Assembly (NCBI GenBank): GCA_900555345.1
Contig: USKS01000014.1
Location: 1-13,254, forward strand
DNA: 13,254 nucleotides
Direction of reading: 5' to 3'
DNA from: an uncultured Eubacteriales bacterium
Lineage (GTDB): Bacteria > Bacillota_A > Clostridia > Oscillospirales > CAG-272
Shown: positions 1 through 6,474 of the stretch, one piece after another
Layout: each line of letters starts with the position of its first letter
How positions within the stretch are numbered: the stretch's first letter is position 1
Program-made: the position numbers and the translations under genes
Notes under the pieces: model-generated
Told to the model about the DNA's origin: nothing
Seen by the model: the letters and a program-made list of their open reading frames with translations, nothing else
The model's database searches: none

Positions 1-48
1 TCTACACACTGCATATCGTCGGCAGCGTCAGATGTGTATAAGAGACAG
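1..48 (+). other. Illumina Nextera P5/i5 adapter contamination (not genomic)
   Basis: Bases 16-48 match the 33-base Nextera read-1 transposase adapter, ending in the 19-base mosaic end (30-48, finishing AGAGACAG). Bases 8-15 are ACTGCATA, the standard i5 index S506, and bases 1-7 (TCTACAC) are the end of the P5 flow-cell oligo. The order P5 tail, index, adapter is exactly that of a library molecule, so this is an untrimmed read end built into the contig. Genomic sequence starts at base 49. The adapter contains no stop in the frame of the minus-strand gene, so an automatic caller would add about 16 false residues to that protein; the other minus frame gives the familiar artefact peptide SYTHLTLPTICSV. 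Confidence 0.98.
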
Positions 49-836
49 GGATAAGACTCGTGGAGAAGCGTTCCGCATCTTGAGCAGCTGACGGTTGTGT
101 AACCGTCCTCGGTGCAGGTAGGAACCTTCTTAACGATGGGAGCTGCCTCGGTGTGGCCGAGCTTGGTTTTAACCTCGTTGGTGAGTACTTCGTTGCATCT
201 CTTGCAGTATACCTTGTGGTAACCGTCCTCGGTGCAGGTAGGCTCCTTATCTTCGACAGCTTCGTCATGGCCAAGAGGGTCTTTGAAGTTATCCTGCTTT
301 GTCTCGTGGCAAACAGAGCACTCATACTCGGTGTAACCCTTTTCAGTGCAGGTAGCCCCAACAGTGTCTCCCTCAACCCACTTATGTCCGGGGGAGGGGA
401 TAATCTCATCGCTGATAACAGTGCCGCACACTGTGCACTTGACAACGGTTCTGCCGTCCTCGGTACAGGTAGCGGGTGTTGTCTGAGGCTCGCCGGGTGT
501 ATGGTCAACGGTGTCCTTGGAAACGATGTCTCTCTTTTCTACTTTGCCGCATACAGAGCAGGTCCAGGGGGTGTAGCCGTCTTCAGCGCAGGTTGCAGGA
601 ACAGGTGTGCCCTCGACCCATACGTGCTGATCGTTAGCGGGAACTATATCGTCCCTCTTGGTCTGCTGGCAAACAGAGCAGGTATACTCGGTGTAGCCTT
701 CGTCCTTGCAGTTAGGCTCATGAGTTGCGCCCTTTACCCAATTATGTCCGGGTGAAGGAATGGGAGTAGAAGAAATTACTGCGCCGCACTCGTCGCAAAC
801 GATCTGTGTTTCGCCGTCCTTTTCACATGTAGGATT
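49..836 (-). repeat. seven ~40-residue Cys3-His protein repeats
   Basis: The C-terminal part of the secreted protein is an array of degenerate coding repeats. The first Cys of each module is at residue 398, 437, 477, 518, 557, 595 and 635 (bases 825, 708, 588, 465, 348, 234 and 114), giving periods of 39, 40, 41, 39, 38 and 40 residues. All seven contain C-x3-G-x5-C-x2-C, mostly starting PTCTEDGY. Modules 1-6 have a His 14-16 residues after the third Cys (425, 465, 506, 545, 584, 622). At DNA level the modules have diverged; the best identity is a 24-base match between 99-122 and 219-242. The seventh module is cut by the adapter, so the copy number is a minimum. Confidence 0.9.
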
Positions 837-2018
837 AATTACGTTTTCATGTGTGCGCTCGTGCTTGCACTCAACAGCAGCAACGGTGATCATAAGATCC
901 TCAAGCTTAGGATCGATTCCCTTTGCTGTATCGGATTCGGTATTCTTTTTAACAACAAAGTCGCCGACAGTTGCGAGCATGATCTTGAGCTGGTCACCGA
1001 CCTTTGCATCAGCAGGAACGTCAAAGTTGACGGTTAAGACAATACCGCCTTCAAAGTCAACGGTAGTTCCGGGCTCTTTTTCGAGCAGAACGGAAATAAC
1101 GTTCGCATTCATATCGCGGGCTTCATCATACTTATTGCATCTTACCAGTGCGCGCTTGCTGTTTTCGGCATCATAAGATACTATATTATATGTGGACGTA
1201 GCTCCGACACCGGCCCAAAGGTTACCGTTCACTATACCGGTACCGGTTTTTTCGACTGCATTAAAGTCCACATTCCATTTGGAATTGTATGCAATGTAGA
1301 GCTGACCGCCCCAGAGACCTACATCGTTTCCGTCCAGACGAATGTCAACAGAAACCTTCTTGGTTCCGTAAGGAATGGTCTGGGGACCTGCCACAAACAT
1401 TGTCAGTTCGTCATGAATGCCAACGTAGGGGTCAGGCTTAACAGTTGCATTTGTCGTAACAGCATTGGGGTTGATCGTTACGGTTTCACCGTCTGCGTTC
1501 ATAGCTTCCATGATTACAATACCGCCGGAAAGAACAGCGTTATTTGCAGGGGTGCCGTTAGCTGTGAATATTGCATCAAACAGTTTGCCGTCCCCGGTTA
1601 TGTTGACAGACTCACCGTCATCGTCAGTTCTTTCAAGAGTAACAACAGCCGCCTTGTATTTGTCCAGTTCATCGTTATCAGTGGTGCCGAGAACGGGAGA
1701 AAGCCATTTCTTTACGGATTTGTGGCTGCCGTTAGTAGGTTCCGTGGCAGATGCATCATCTTTGGCAAAAAGCGCATCACTGTAGGACAGTCCAACCTCG
1801 GATATGTCGTCTACCTTGTAATAAATAATGAATTTAAGATAGGAAATCGCAGGGTTGTTCGTGATCTCAACTGTCGATGTGAACGTCTCGTCACGCCACA
1901 TAGGATCGGCAGTTGTTGCAGTGATCTTCGCGTCGTCCGCCGCGTTAATCACAAGCGCCGGGATCATACAACCGACAAGCATTGCGGCAAGAAGAACGTA
2001 CGAAAGAATTTTCTTCAT
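49..2018 (-). CDS. secreted protein with two cohesin-like domains and Cys3-His repeats (C-terminus missing)
   Basis: I cannot name this gene. The frame is open from the ATG at 2016-2018 to the adapter junction, about 656 codons, with no stop, so the 3' end is lost. The start is supported by GGAGG at 2026-2030, 7 bases upstream. Residues 1 to ~27 form a signal peptide (MKKILSYVLLAAMLVGC...); LVGC at 14-17 could be a weak lipobox, although an AA cleavage site near 27-28 is equally possible. Residues ~30-190 and ~205-383 are beta-rich. They contain EITNNPAISYLKFIIYY and VSVDIRLDG...LWGGQLYIAY followed by GGIVLTVNFDVPADAKVGD, the pattern of cohesin (PF00963-like) modules. From Cys384 onward come seven modules of C-x9-C-x2-C plus a His. 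The likely role is a cell-surface or extracellular scaffold or adhesin. No dockerin or sortase motif is visible, but either could lie in the missing end. Confidence 0.85.
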
Positions 2019-2051
2019 GATTTAACCTCCAAGTTAAATTTATACACGTAG

Positions 2052-2080
2052 ATTATATCTCAAATCCTATAAAAAGTCAA
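2052..2080 (-). promoter_or_regulatory. sigma-A promoter of the cohesin-like gene
   Basis: On the minus strand TTGACT (2075-2080) is followed after exactly 17 bases by a perfect TATAAT (2052-2057). The predicted start is near 2045, giving a leader of about 27 bases that carries the GGAGG at 2026-2030. Five of six -35 bases and all -10 bases match consensus, so expression may be strong. I see no operator-like dyad over it. Confidence 0.85.
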
Positions 2081-2197
2081 TAGAATTCGCAAAACAATTT
2101 AGCCAAAAGTGCATATTTTTCTATATCGTTCCATGCAAAAGTCACATATGCGACGCAGGTGTAACATAACCATCAAATGAGCGAAACAATAAACGAC

Positions 2198-2225
2198 AAA
2201 AAAACGGGAAAGATCCCGTTTTTTG
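2198..2225 (-). terminator. intrinsic terminator after alr (bidirectional shape)
   Basis: CGGGA (2205-2209) and TCCCG (2214-2218) form a stem around an AAGA loop, extended by A/T pairs on both sides. Read on the minus strand it lies 10 bases past the alr stop and ends in a run of seven T. On the plus strand it also has a T run, so it could stop antisense transcription too. It separates the lipoprotein-dat-alr unit from the cohesin-like gene. Confidence 0.9.
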
Positions 2226-2234
2226 CATTTGTAT

Positions 2235-3389
2235 TCATTTTAATATATACGACACAGTCTCCAGATACTTGTCTCCGTCGAAGTACACTCTTGCCACGCG
2301 CCGCGATATTCCGCATACGAATTCGTAATTAAACGACCCCGCGGCGTTTGCAACTTCGTCAGCCGAAATATACAGTTCCCCGCTTTTGCCGACAATGACC
2401 GCATCGTCGCCGCGCTGCGCATTCGGCACGCTGCTCACATCTATCATCATCTGGTCCATGCAGACTCTGCCGACGACGGGACATCTGACGCCGCGCACAA
2501 GCACGCAGCCGCGATTTGAGAGAGCGCGCGGATACCCGTCGGCATATCCGACGGAAACGGTGGCGATCTTCATCCGGCGGTCGGCGACGAATGTGCCGCC
2601 GTAGCTGACAGTGCTCCCCTTTTCAATATTCTTTATATATGTGATCTTTCCGATAAGCTCCATTGCGGGATACAGCTTCCACTCACGGTCGGTCTCGTCC
2701 GAGGGGCGCAGCCCGTACAGGATTATTCCCATTCTTACCATATTATAGTGATGGTCAAAATCCATGATGCCCGCGCTGTTATCCGCATGATGCAAAGGGA
2801 TTTTTACGCCGCGGCGCTCGAGCATTTCGATAAACGCGTCGAATTTCTTCTTCTGTGCTTCGGTCTTGGACTTATCCGACTCATCGGCACACGCAAAATG
2901 CGTAAAAACGCCTTCAAGCTCTATGTTAGGCAAATGACTGATCTTCTCGACTTCATCGGCAAATGCCTCACACGGGGCACCGCCGATACGACCCATGCCG
3001 GTATCTACTTTTATATGTACTTTTACGGTCTTATCCTGCCGCTGAGCCTCCGCAGACAGAAGGGCTGCGTCGTCATAGCAGAATACCGTAGGGCTGACAT
3101 TGTTTTTTACAATTGAATAATACTCGCACGGGTCCGCATTTCCCAAAACGAGCAGAGGTTTTTTACAGCCGTCCCGCCGAAGCTCGACAGCCTCATCCAC
3201 GCAGGCAACGCCGAAAGCGTCCACGCAGCCGTCAAGATATTTTGCAACTGCCGACGCGCCGTGGCCGTAGGCATCTGCCTTTATTACCGCCATGATCTTC
3301 GTTTCACTTCTGACCTTATTTCTCACGGCAGCGACGTTTTTTCGCATTGCTCCGAGATCGACACGCGCATAAAATCGCTCGTAATTCAT
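2235..3389 (-). CDS. alr: alanine racemase
   Basis: This PLP enzyme interconverts L- and D-alanine in the cytosol for peptidoglycan. From the chosen start the protein is 384 residues, normal for Alr. Visible family residues are the PLP lysine K37 in AVIKADAYGHG, the Arg of GMGRIG (R134), the PLP-phosphate-side R219 in MVRMGIILYG, the second catalytic base Y263 in VSYGGTF, the substrate-side VCMDQMMIDV (309-318) and Y355 in FNYEFVCGISRR. Two ATG codons sit side by side (3390-3392 and 3387-3389). I take the second because GAAGAAGG then lies 7 bases upstream rather than 4; an upstream in-frame ATG at 3452 lies inside dat and adds non-family residues. The ribosome binding site sits at the very end of dat, so the two are probably translationally coupled. 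The stop is followed by the terminator at 2198-2225. Confidence 0.96.
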   Translation of the reverse strand: MNYERFYARVDLGAMRKNVAAVRNKVRSETKIMAVIKADAYGHGASAVAKYLDGCVDAFGVACVDEAVELRRDGCKKPLLVLGNADPCEYYSIVKNNVSPTVFCYDDAALLSAEAQRQDKTVKVHIKVDTGMGRIGGAPCEAFADEVEKISHLPNIELEGVFTHFACADESDKSKTEAQKKKFDAFIEMLERRGVKIPLHHADNSAGIMDFDHHYNMVRMGIILYGLRPSDETDREWKLYPAMELIGKITYIKNIEKGSTVSYGGTFVADRRMKIATVSVGYADGYPRALSNRGCVLVRGVRCPVVGRVCMDQMMIDVSSVPNAQRGDDAVIVGKSGELYISADEVANAAGSFNYEFVCGISRRVARVYFDGDKYLETVSYILK

Positions 3390-3406
3390 CATGCAGCCTT
3401 CTTCCG

Positions 3407-4249
3407 TCAAATATCGGTTTCCCCGTTGAACTCTTTCAGCGTCTCTCTGCAAAGCAGGTCAAGTATTTCGGGCGCTCTGCCGCCTACTTCCGTACCGTCG
3501 ATCGAATAAGCTCCGCGGCACAGGCAGCTTGAGCTGGAAACAATGACCTCGTCCGCCTCCATCATTTCGTCAACCGTAAAAGCAGTTTCATCAACGGGAA
3601 TGCCGTTCTTTTTGCAAATGCCTATAAGGTGTGCTCTTGCTATGCCGGGAAGTATAAGGTGATCTGTAGGCGCCGTGCGGAATGTGCCGTTCTTTATAAT
3701 ATGCACATTTGAATGCGATCCCTCCGTTACTCTGCCGCCGCGGTGCAAAACCGCCTCGTGGCAGCCCTCACGCGAGGTGCGTGTAGCTATCATGACGCTG
3801 GGCAAAAGGTTCAGCGTTTTTATATTGCAGTGGAGAAAGCGCGTGTCCTCGGCAGTCATAAGCGCAACCTTTTTGAAGTTATCCTGAATAACGCCCGGCT
3901 TCATCATGATCCACAGGTTTGCCTGCATATCCTCGGGATAAACATGAGAGCGCGGCGCCGTGCCGCGGGTCGCCTGCCAGTATATCATCTGCTCGCCGCA
4001 GTCAAGCTTTGAAAGCATTTCGCGAAGAATATCTTTCAACTCTTCTCTCGGCTGTGCGATATTCAGATCGAGCTCCGCCGCGTTTCTGAAAAAGCGGTCA
4101 AGATGTTCTTCGATCGCAAACATTTTATAGTTTCTGCTGTATGTGACCTCGTATATGCCGTCGCCGAAATAGCAGCCGCGATCCAGCATAGGCACCTTCA
4201 TATCGCAAAGCTCGCCGTACTCGCCGTTATAATATCCCAATGTTTCCAT
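3407..4249 (-). CDS. dat: D-amino-acid aminotransferase (class IV PLP)
   Basis: This 280-residue fold-type IV aminotransferase has the length of Bacillus D-alanine aminotransferase. The PLP lysine is K144 in CNIKTLNLLPSV and the cofactor-nitrogen glutamate is E176 in VTEGSHSNV. Y33 in GDGIYEV, R95 in ATRGTAPR and H101 correspond to the substrate carboxylate-binding Tyr, Arg and His of the D-amino-acid subgroup (Y31, R98, H100 of the Bacillus enzyme), which favours Dat over branched-chain aminotransferase or ADC lyase. The reaction is D-Ala + 2-oxoglutarate to pyruvate + D-Glu. Its place 17 bases before alr supports that call: Alr makes D-Ala and Dat turns part of it into D-Glu, the two D-amino acids of the peptide stem. 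A GAGG at 4258-4261, 8 bases from the ATG, supports the start. Confidence 0.93.
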   Translation of the reverse strand: METLGYYNGEYGELCDMKVPMLDRGCYFGDGIYEVTYSRNYKMFAIEEHLDRFFRNAAELDLNIAQPREELKDILREMLSKLDCGEQMIYWQATRGTAPRSHVYPEDMQANLWIMMKPGVIQDNFKKVALMTAEDTRFLHCNIKTLNLLPSVMIATRTSREGCHEAVLHRGGRVTEGSHSNVHIIKNGTFRTAPTDHLILPGIARAHLIGICKKNGIPVDETAFTVDEMMEADEVIVSSSSCLCRGAYSIDGTEVGGRAPEILDLLCRETLKEFNGETDI

Positions 4250-4291
4250 ACTTAAAACCTCGTTTTTCCAAAATAGATACCGACCTGCCGA

Positions 4292-5053
4292 TCACTTGAC
4301 GATGTAAAATCTGCCCGCATATGCCGAAGCGGACTTTCCGCCCACCTCGACAAGATCTACAAACGCGCCGTTTGAATCAACGCCTTTCAGAAATCTTATT
4401 GTGGACGAACCTCTTTCAAAAGCCACCTCCGACACATCGCCCGAAAGCTTGCGTCCGGCTTCAAAAAGCACTACATCGTCCGCATCCTTTACGACAAAGC
4501 CGATGCTGCCGTCCTCAATGGTGATTATCAGGCAGTATGAACCGTTGCGGTATTTGCCTGCCGTCATATATACCGTATTATCTGCCGAAAGCGCGTGCCA
4601 CTCCGTACCGAAATATGCATACTTGCCCTCGTACGCCTCGCCGTAGCCGTTGGCGCTCTCGTCAGTTACGACGATCTCTCCCTCATCCGTATCGTCGGTC
4701 TCGTAGCTGAGACCGAGAGTTATTCTGACATCGCTGTATCCGGGGACCGTAAGCTTTTCGGTGTCACGGTCAAGTCCGTACGCCATGCCGAGAAATTTTT
4801 CTTCTCCGCTCATGGCGTCGCATATGTAGACATCGTATGAGCATTCGACATCGTTTCCGGTATAGACAAGCTGGAGAGCATGCTCATCCGTAAGATAATA
4901 GCCCTCCGGTATAGGGATCATTTGATCTTCATCCGGCGTGCCGAGCTCTTTTCCCTTACCGCTTATGCCCAACGCGTTGTAGACCGCCGCACAGGATGCA
5001 AGTGACACGCCTATCACTGCCGTAAGCAGTGCAAGGCAGATATACCTTTTCAT
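4292..5053 (-). CDS. lipoprotein of unknown function
   Basis: I do not recognise a family. The start at 5051-5053 is chosen because it gives a clean lipoprotein signal: MKR, a hydrophobic stretch and a lipobox LASC with the modified Cys at residue 21. The frame stays open upstream to 5125, but those residues would spoil the signal. TGAGG at 5062-5066 lies 8 bases upstream. The mature part (~232 residues) is acidic and looks beta-rich, with many alternating hydrophobic positions, few helices and no catalytic motif I can name. The protein should be anchored outside the membrane. It is the first gene of a same-strand unit, 42 bases before dat with no terminator between. Co-transcription with D-amino-acid genes hints at an envelope role, but that is inference only. 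Confidence 0.85.
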   Translation of the reverse strand: MKRYICLALLTAVIGVSLASCAAVYNALGISGKGKELGTPDEDQMIPIPEGYYLTDEHALQLVYTGNDVECSYDVYICDAMSGEEKFLGMAYGLDRDTEKLTVPGYSDVRITLGLSYETDDTDEGEIVVTDESANGYGEAYEGKYAYFGTEWHALSADNTVYMTAGKYRNGSYCLIITIEDGSIGFVVKDADDVVLFEAGRKLSGDVSEVAFERGSSTIRFLKGVDSNGAFVDLVEVGGKSASAYAGRFYIVK

Positions 5054-5085
5054 TAAAACAGCCTCAATTTCAAAGTTGCAAATAT

Positions 5086-5115
5086 ACTGTATCGTCCGAC
5101 GCTGTCGGTACTCAA
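5086..5115 (-). promoter_or_regulatory. weak promoter candidate with inverted repeat, lipoprotein-dat-alr unit
   Basis: On the minus strand TTGAGT (5110-5115) is followed after 18 bases by TACAGT (5086-5091). The -10 match is only 4 of 6, so this is tentative. A perfect inverted repeat CCGAC-N3-GTCGG (5096-5108) lies between the two boxes, where a repressor could sit. A promoter is expected hereabouts because a terminator-like hairpin (5179-5211) closes the rubrerythrin gene upstream. Confidence 0.3.
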
Positions 5116-5178
5116 ATGATACCACACGGAGCGCCCCGTGTCAACAAACATCACGTTAATAATAGCGCCTTCGACTCA

Positions 5179-5211
5179 AAAGCGGGGCGGTAATTTTTCC
5201 CGCCCCGCTTT
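5179..5211 (-). terminator. terminator hairpin after rubrerythrin
   Basis: A perfect 12-base-pair, GC-rich stem (5179-5190 with 5200-5211, AAAGCGGGGCGG arm) encloses a 9-base loop. It lies about 50 bases beyond the rubrerythrin stop. The T run on the minus strand is short (TTTT), so termination may be incomplete, but the stem is very stable. Confidence 0.75.
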
Positions 5212-5216
5212 GAACA

Positions 5217-5235
5217 CAGCCGCGAAACGCGGCTG
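5217..5235. other. short perfect hairpin downstream of rubrerythrin
   Basis: CAGCCGCG (5217-5224) and CGCGGCTG (5228-5235) form an 8-base-pair stem with an AAA loop, between the rubrerythrin stop and the larger terminator hairpin. A second small GC dyad (GCGGCA/TGCCGC, 5245-5257) follows towards the stop. Together they may protect the 3' end of the mRNA. There is no T run, so this is not a terminator alone. Confidence 0.5.
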
Positions 5236-5263
5236 CGCGCGCCCGCGGCAATGCCGCAGGAGA

Positions 5264-5800
5264 TCAATAATTTTCCGCCTTTACCTGAAAATAGCTCTGC
5301 GGATGAGCGCACACCGGACAGACCTCCGGAGCCTTTTTGCCGACGCAGATGTGTCCACAGTTGCGGCACTGCCAAATCGTGTCGCCGTCCTTAGAAAAGA
5401 CCTTACCCTCGCGGCAGTTTTCAAGCAGGGCAAGATAGCGCTTTTCGTGCTCTCTTTCGATCTCCGCAACGCCCTCGAAAAGCGCGGCGATCTGATCAAA
5501 GCCCTCTTCCCTTGCCGTTTTTGCAAATCCGGCATACATATCCGTCCACTCGTAGTTCTCTCCCGCGGCGGCAGCCTCGAGATTTTCCTCCGTAGTGCCT
5601 ATACCGCCGTTCAGAAGCTTATACCACATTTTCGCGTGCTCTTTTTCGTTTTCGGCAGTTTCGGTGAAAATCGCGGCTATCTGCTCGTAGCCGTCCTTTT
5701 TAGCCTTTGAAGCAAAATAGGTATACTTGTTTCTTGCCTGACTCTCTCCCGCGAAAGCCGCCATAAGGTTCTTTTCGGTTTGGGATCCTTTGAGTTCCAT
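5264..5800 (-). CDS. rbr: rubrerythrin
   Basis: Rubrerythrin is a cytosolic non-haem iron protein that reduces hydrogen peroxide to water in anaerobes, with electrons from NAD(P)H through rubredoxin-type partners. The protein is 178 residues. The ferritin-like diiron domain shows all seven ligand positions: E19, the pair E52-x2-H55, E81-x2-E84, and E115-x2-H118. The C-terminal rubredoxin domain has C145-x2-C148 and C161-x2-C164. The domain order is that of classical (not reverse) rubrerythrin. The ATG at 5798-5800 is chosen because AAGGAG lies 7 bases upstream; an in-frame ATG at 5827 has no such site. It follows perR by 102 bases and I see no convincing promoter between them, so it is probably co-transcribed from the perR promoter. 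Confidence 0.97.
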   Translation of the reverse strand: MELKGSQTEKNLMAAFAGESQARNKYTYFASKAKKDGYEQIAAIFTETAENEKEHAKMWYKLLNGGIGTTEENLEAAAAGENYEWTDMYAGFAKTAREEGFDQIAALFEGVAEIEREHEKRYLALLENCREGKVFSKDGDTIWQCRNCGHICVGKKAPEVCPVCAHPQSYFQVKAENY

Positions 5801-5863
5801 AATACTACTCCTTTTTACATACGGCAAAGCCGCGTTTTATGAAAGACGGCACCGCGCCGCGTT

Positions 5864-5880
5864 TCGGGCAGGCTGCCCGA
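5864..5880. other. hairpin in the perR-rbr intergenic spacer
   Basis: TCGGGCA (5864-5870) and TGCCCGA (5874-5880) give a perfect 7-base-pair stem with a 3-base loop, 22 bases after the perR stop. No T run follows on the minus strand, so it is unlikely to be a full terminator. It could be an RNA-processing or stability element that sets the perR:rbr expression ratio. That role is inference. Confidence 0.45.
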
Positions 5881-5902
5881 GGCAGCGGATGATCGTGTTC
5901 CG

Positions 5903-6277
5903 TCAATGCTTTTTCTTTGCGCACTCGGCGCAGACGCAGTCCATAACAAGGCTTGACTTGTCAAGCACAAAGCCATCGGGCAGCCCCACAATATCTATAT
6001 GCGCGTTTTCCATGGGCACATCATAAAGTTTGCCGCAAACCGTGCAGAATATGTGAAAATGCTCTTCCGGTGCCATATCGTAATGATCGGCGCCGCCGGG
6101 CACAGTTATGCGCCGCACTTCCCCACTCTCCTCCATAAGCGAAAGATTTCTGTAAACAGTGCCTATCGCAATGGAAGGAAGGCGTGCTTTGGCAAGCATA
6201 TATATGGTATCCGCCGTAGGATGAGTTCTCCCCGCGGCACGAATGGCGTCAATGACCGCCGCTTTTTGCTGTGTCAT
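5903..6277 (-). CDS. perR: Fur-family peroxide-responsive repressor (PerR)
   Basis: This 124-residue Fur-family protein has a winged-helix N-terminal half (helix-turn-helix around TADTIYMLAK...IGTVYRNLSLMEESG) and a metal-binding dimerisation half. The residues that bind the regulatory metal in Bacillus PerR (H37, D85, H91, H93, D104) align with H19, D67, H73, H75 and D86 here. The Asp rather than Glu at the last position is the PerR-like state. The structural zinc site is C78-x2-C81 with C116 and C119; C114 is an extra Cys. It is shorter at the N-terminus than typical PerR but begins at the expected first helix, and GGAGG five bases before the ATG fixes the start. PerR with Fe(II) represses peroxide defence genes and is inactivated by oxidation of its metal-ligand histidines. 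Rubrerythrin next door is a classic target. Confidence 0.92.
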   Translation of the reverse strand: MTQQKAAVIDAIRAAGRTHPTADTIYMLAKARLPSIAIGTVYRNLSLMEESGEVRRITVPGGADHYDMAPEEHFHIFCTVCGKLYDVPMENAHIDIVGLPDGFVLDKSSLVMDCVCAECAKKKH

Positions 6278-6292
6278 ATTTTCCTCCGAAAT

Positions 6293-6307
6293 TAAGAATA
6301 ATTACTA
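6293..6307 (-). promoter_or_regulatory. candidate PerR box at the perR transcription start
   Basis: The minus-strand 15-mer TAGTAATTATTCTTA matches the Bacillus PerR box (TTATAAT-N-ATTATAA) at 10 of 14 defined positions, with the centre TAAT-N-ATT intact. It begins 5 bases after the -10 box and covers the predicted start near 6306, a good place to block transcription. It suggests autoregulation of the perR-rbr unit. Confidence 0.6.
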
Positions 6308-6312
6308 TATCT

Positions 6313-6341
6313 ATTTTACACAATGCAACCGCCCGTGTCAA
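6313..6341 (-). promoter_or_regulatory. sigma-A promoter of perR-rbr
   Basis: On the minus strand a perfect TTGACA (6336-6341) is followed after exactly 17 bases by TAAAAT (6313-6318), five of six matches. The predicted start is near 6306, giving a leader of about 29 bases with the GGAGG of perR. Confidence 0.88.
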
Positions 6342-6400
6342 CCATTTTTAATATTTTGTTAATTATGACGGCATACGCCCTTTCAAATGCACCGTATATA

Positions 6401-6429
6401 TTGCAATTATATATAAATAATGTTATTAT
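6401..6429 (+). promoter_or_regulatory. promoter of the moxR operon
   Basis: TTGCAA (6401-6406, four of six) is spaced 17 bases from TATTAT (6424-6429, five of six). The spacer and flanks are very AT-rich in an otherwise GC-balanced region, and include the palindrome TTATATATAA (6407-6416). The predicted start is near 6436. An AGGAAAGG ribosome binding site follows at 6457-6464, 10 bases before the moxR ATG. Confidence 0.65.
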
Positions 6430-6474
6430 TATCCTATACCGAAATGCTTTCAGTACAGGAAAGGTAATTCTGAA

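Noticed and set aside
2..508. Minus-strand open frame of 168 codons running into the adapter
   Set aside because: It is in a different frame from the real gene and ends in adapter-derived residues, so it is a shadow of the repeat region.
153..755. Long plus-strand open frame (200 codons) opposite the Cys-repeat region
   Set aside because: It is the antisense of the repeat-coding gene. The minus strand has a signal peptide, a ribosome binding site, a promoter and conserved Cys spacing, whereas the plus frame has no ribosome binding site and repeats only because the opposite strand does.
1413..2051. Plus-strand 212-codon frame across the cohesin-like region
   Set aside because: It runs over the promoter and start of the minus-strand gene, has no ribosome binding site, and its protein has no recognisable features.
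2100..2160. Operator-like dyad GCATAT...ATATGC upstream of the cohesin-like promoter
   Set aside because: Six-base arms about 30 bases apart in AT-rich sequence are expected by chance, and they lie beyond the -35 box with no supporting feature.
6410..6433. Second PerR box near the moxR promoter (AATAAT...ATTATT)
   Set aside because: The best 15-base alignment matches the PerR box at only about 8 of 14 positions with a broken centre; simple AT-richness explains it.
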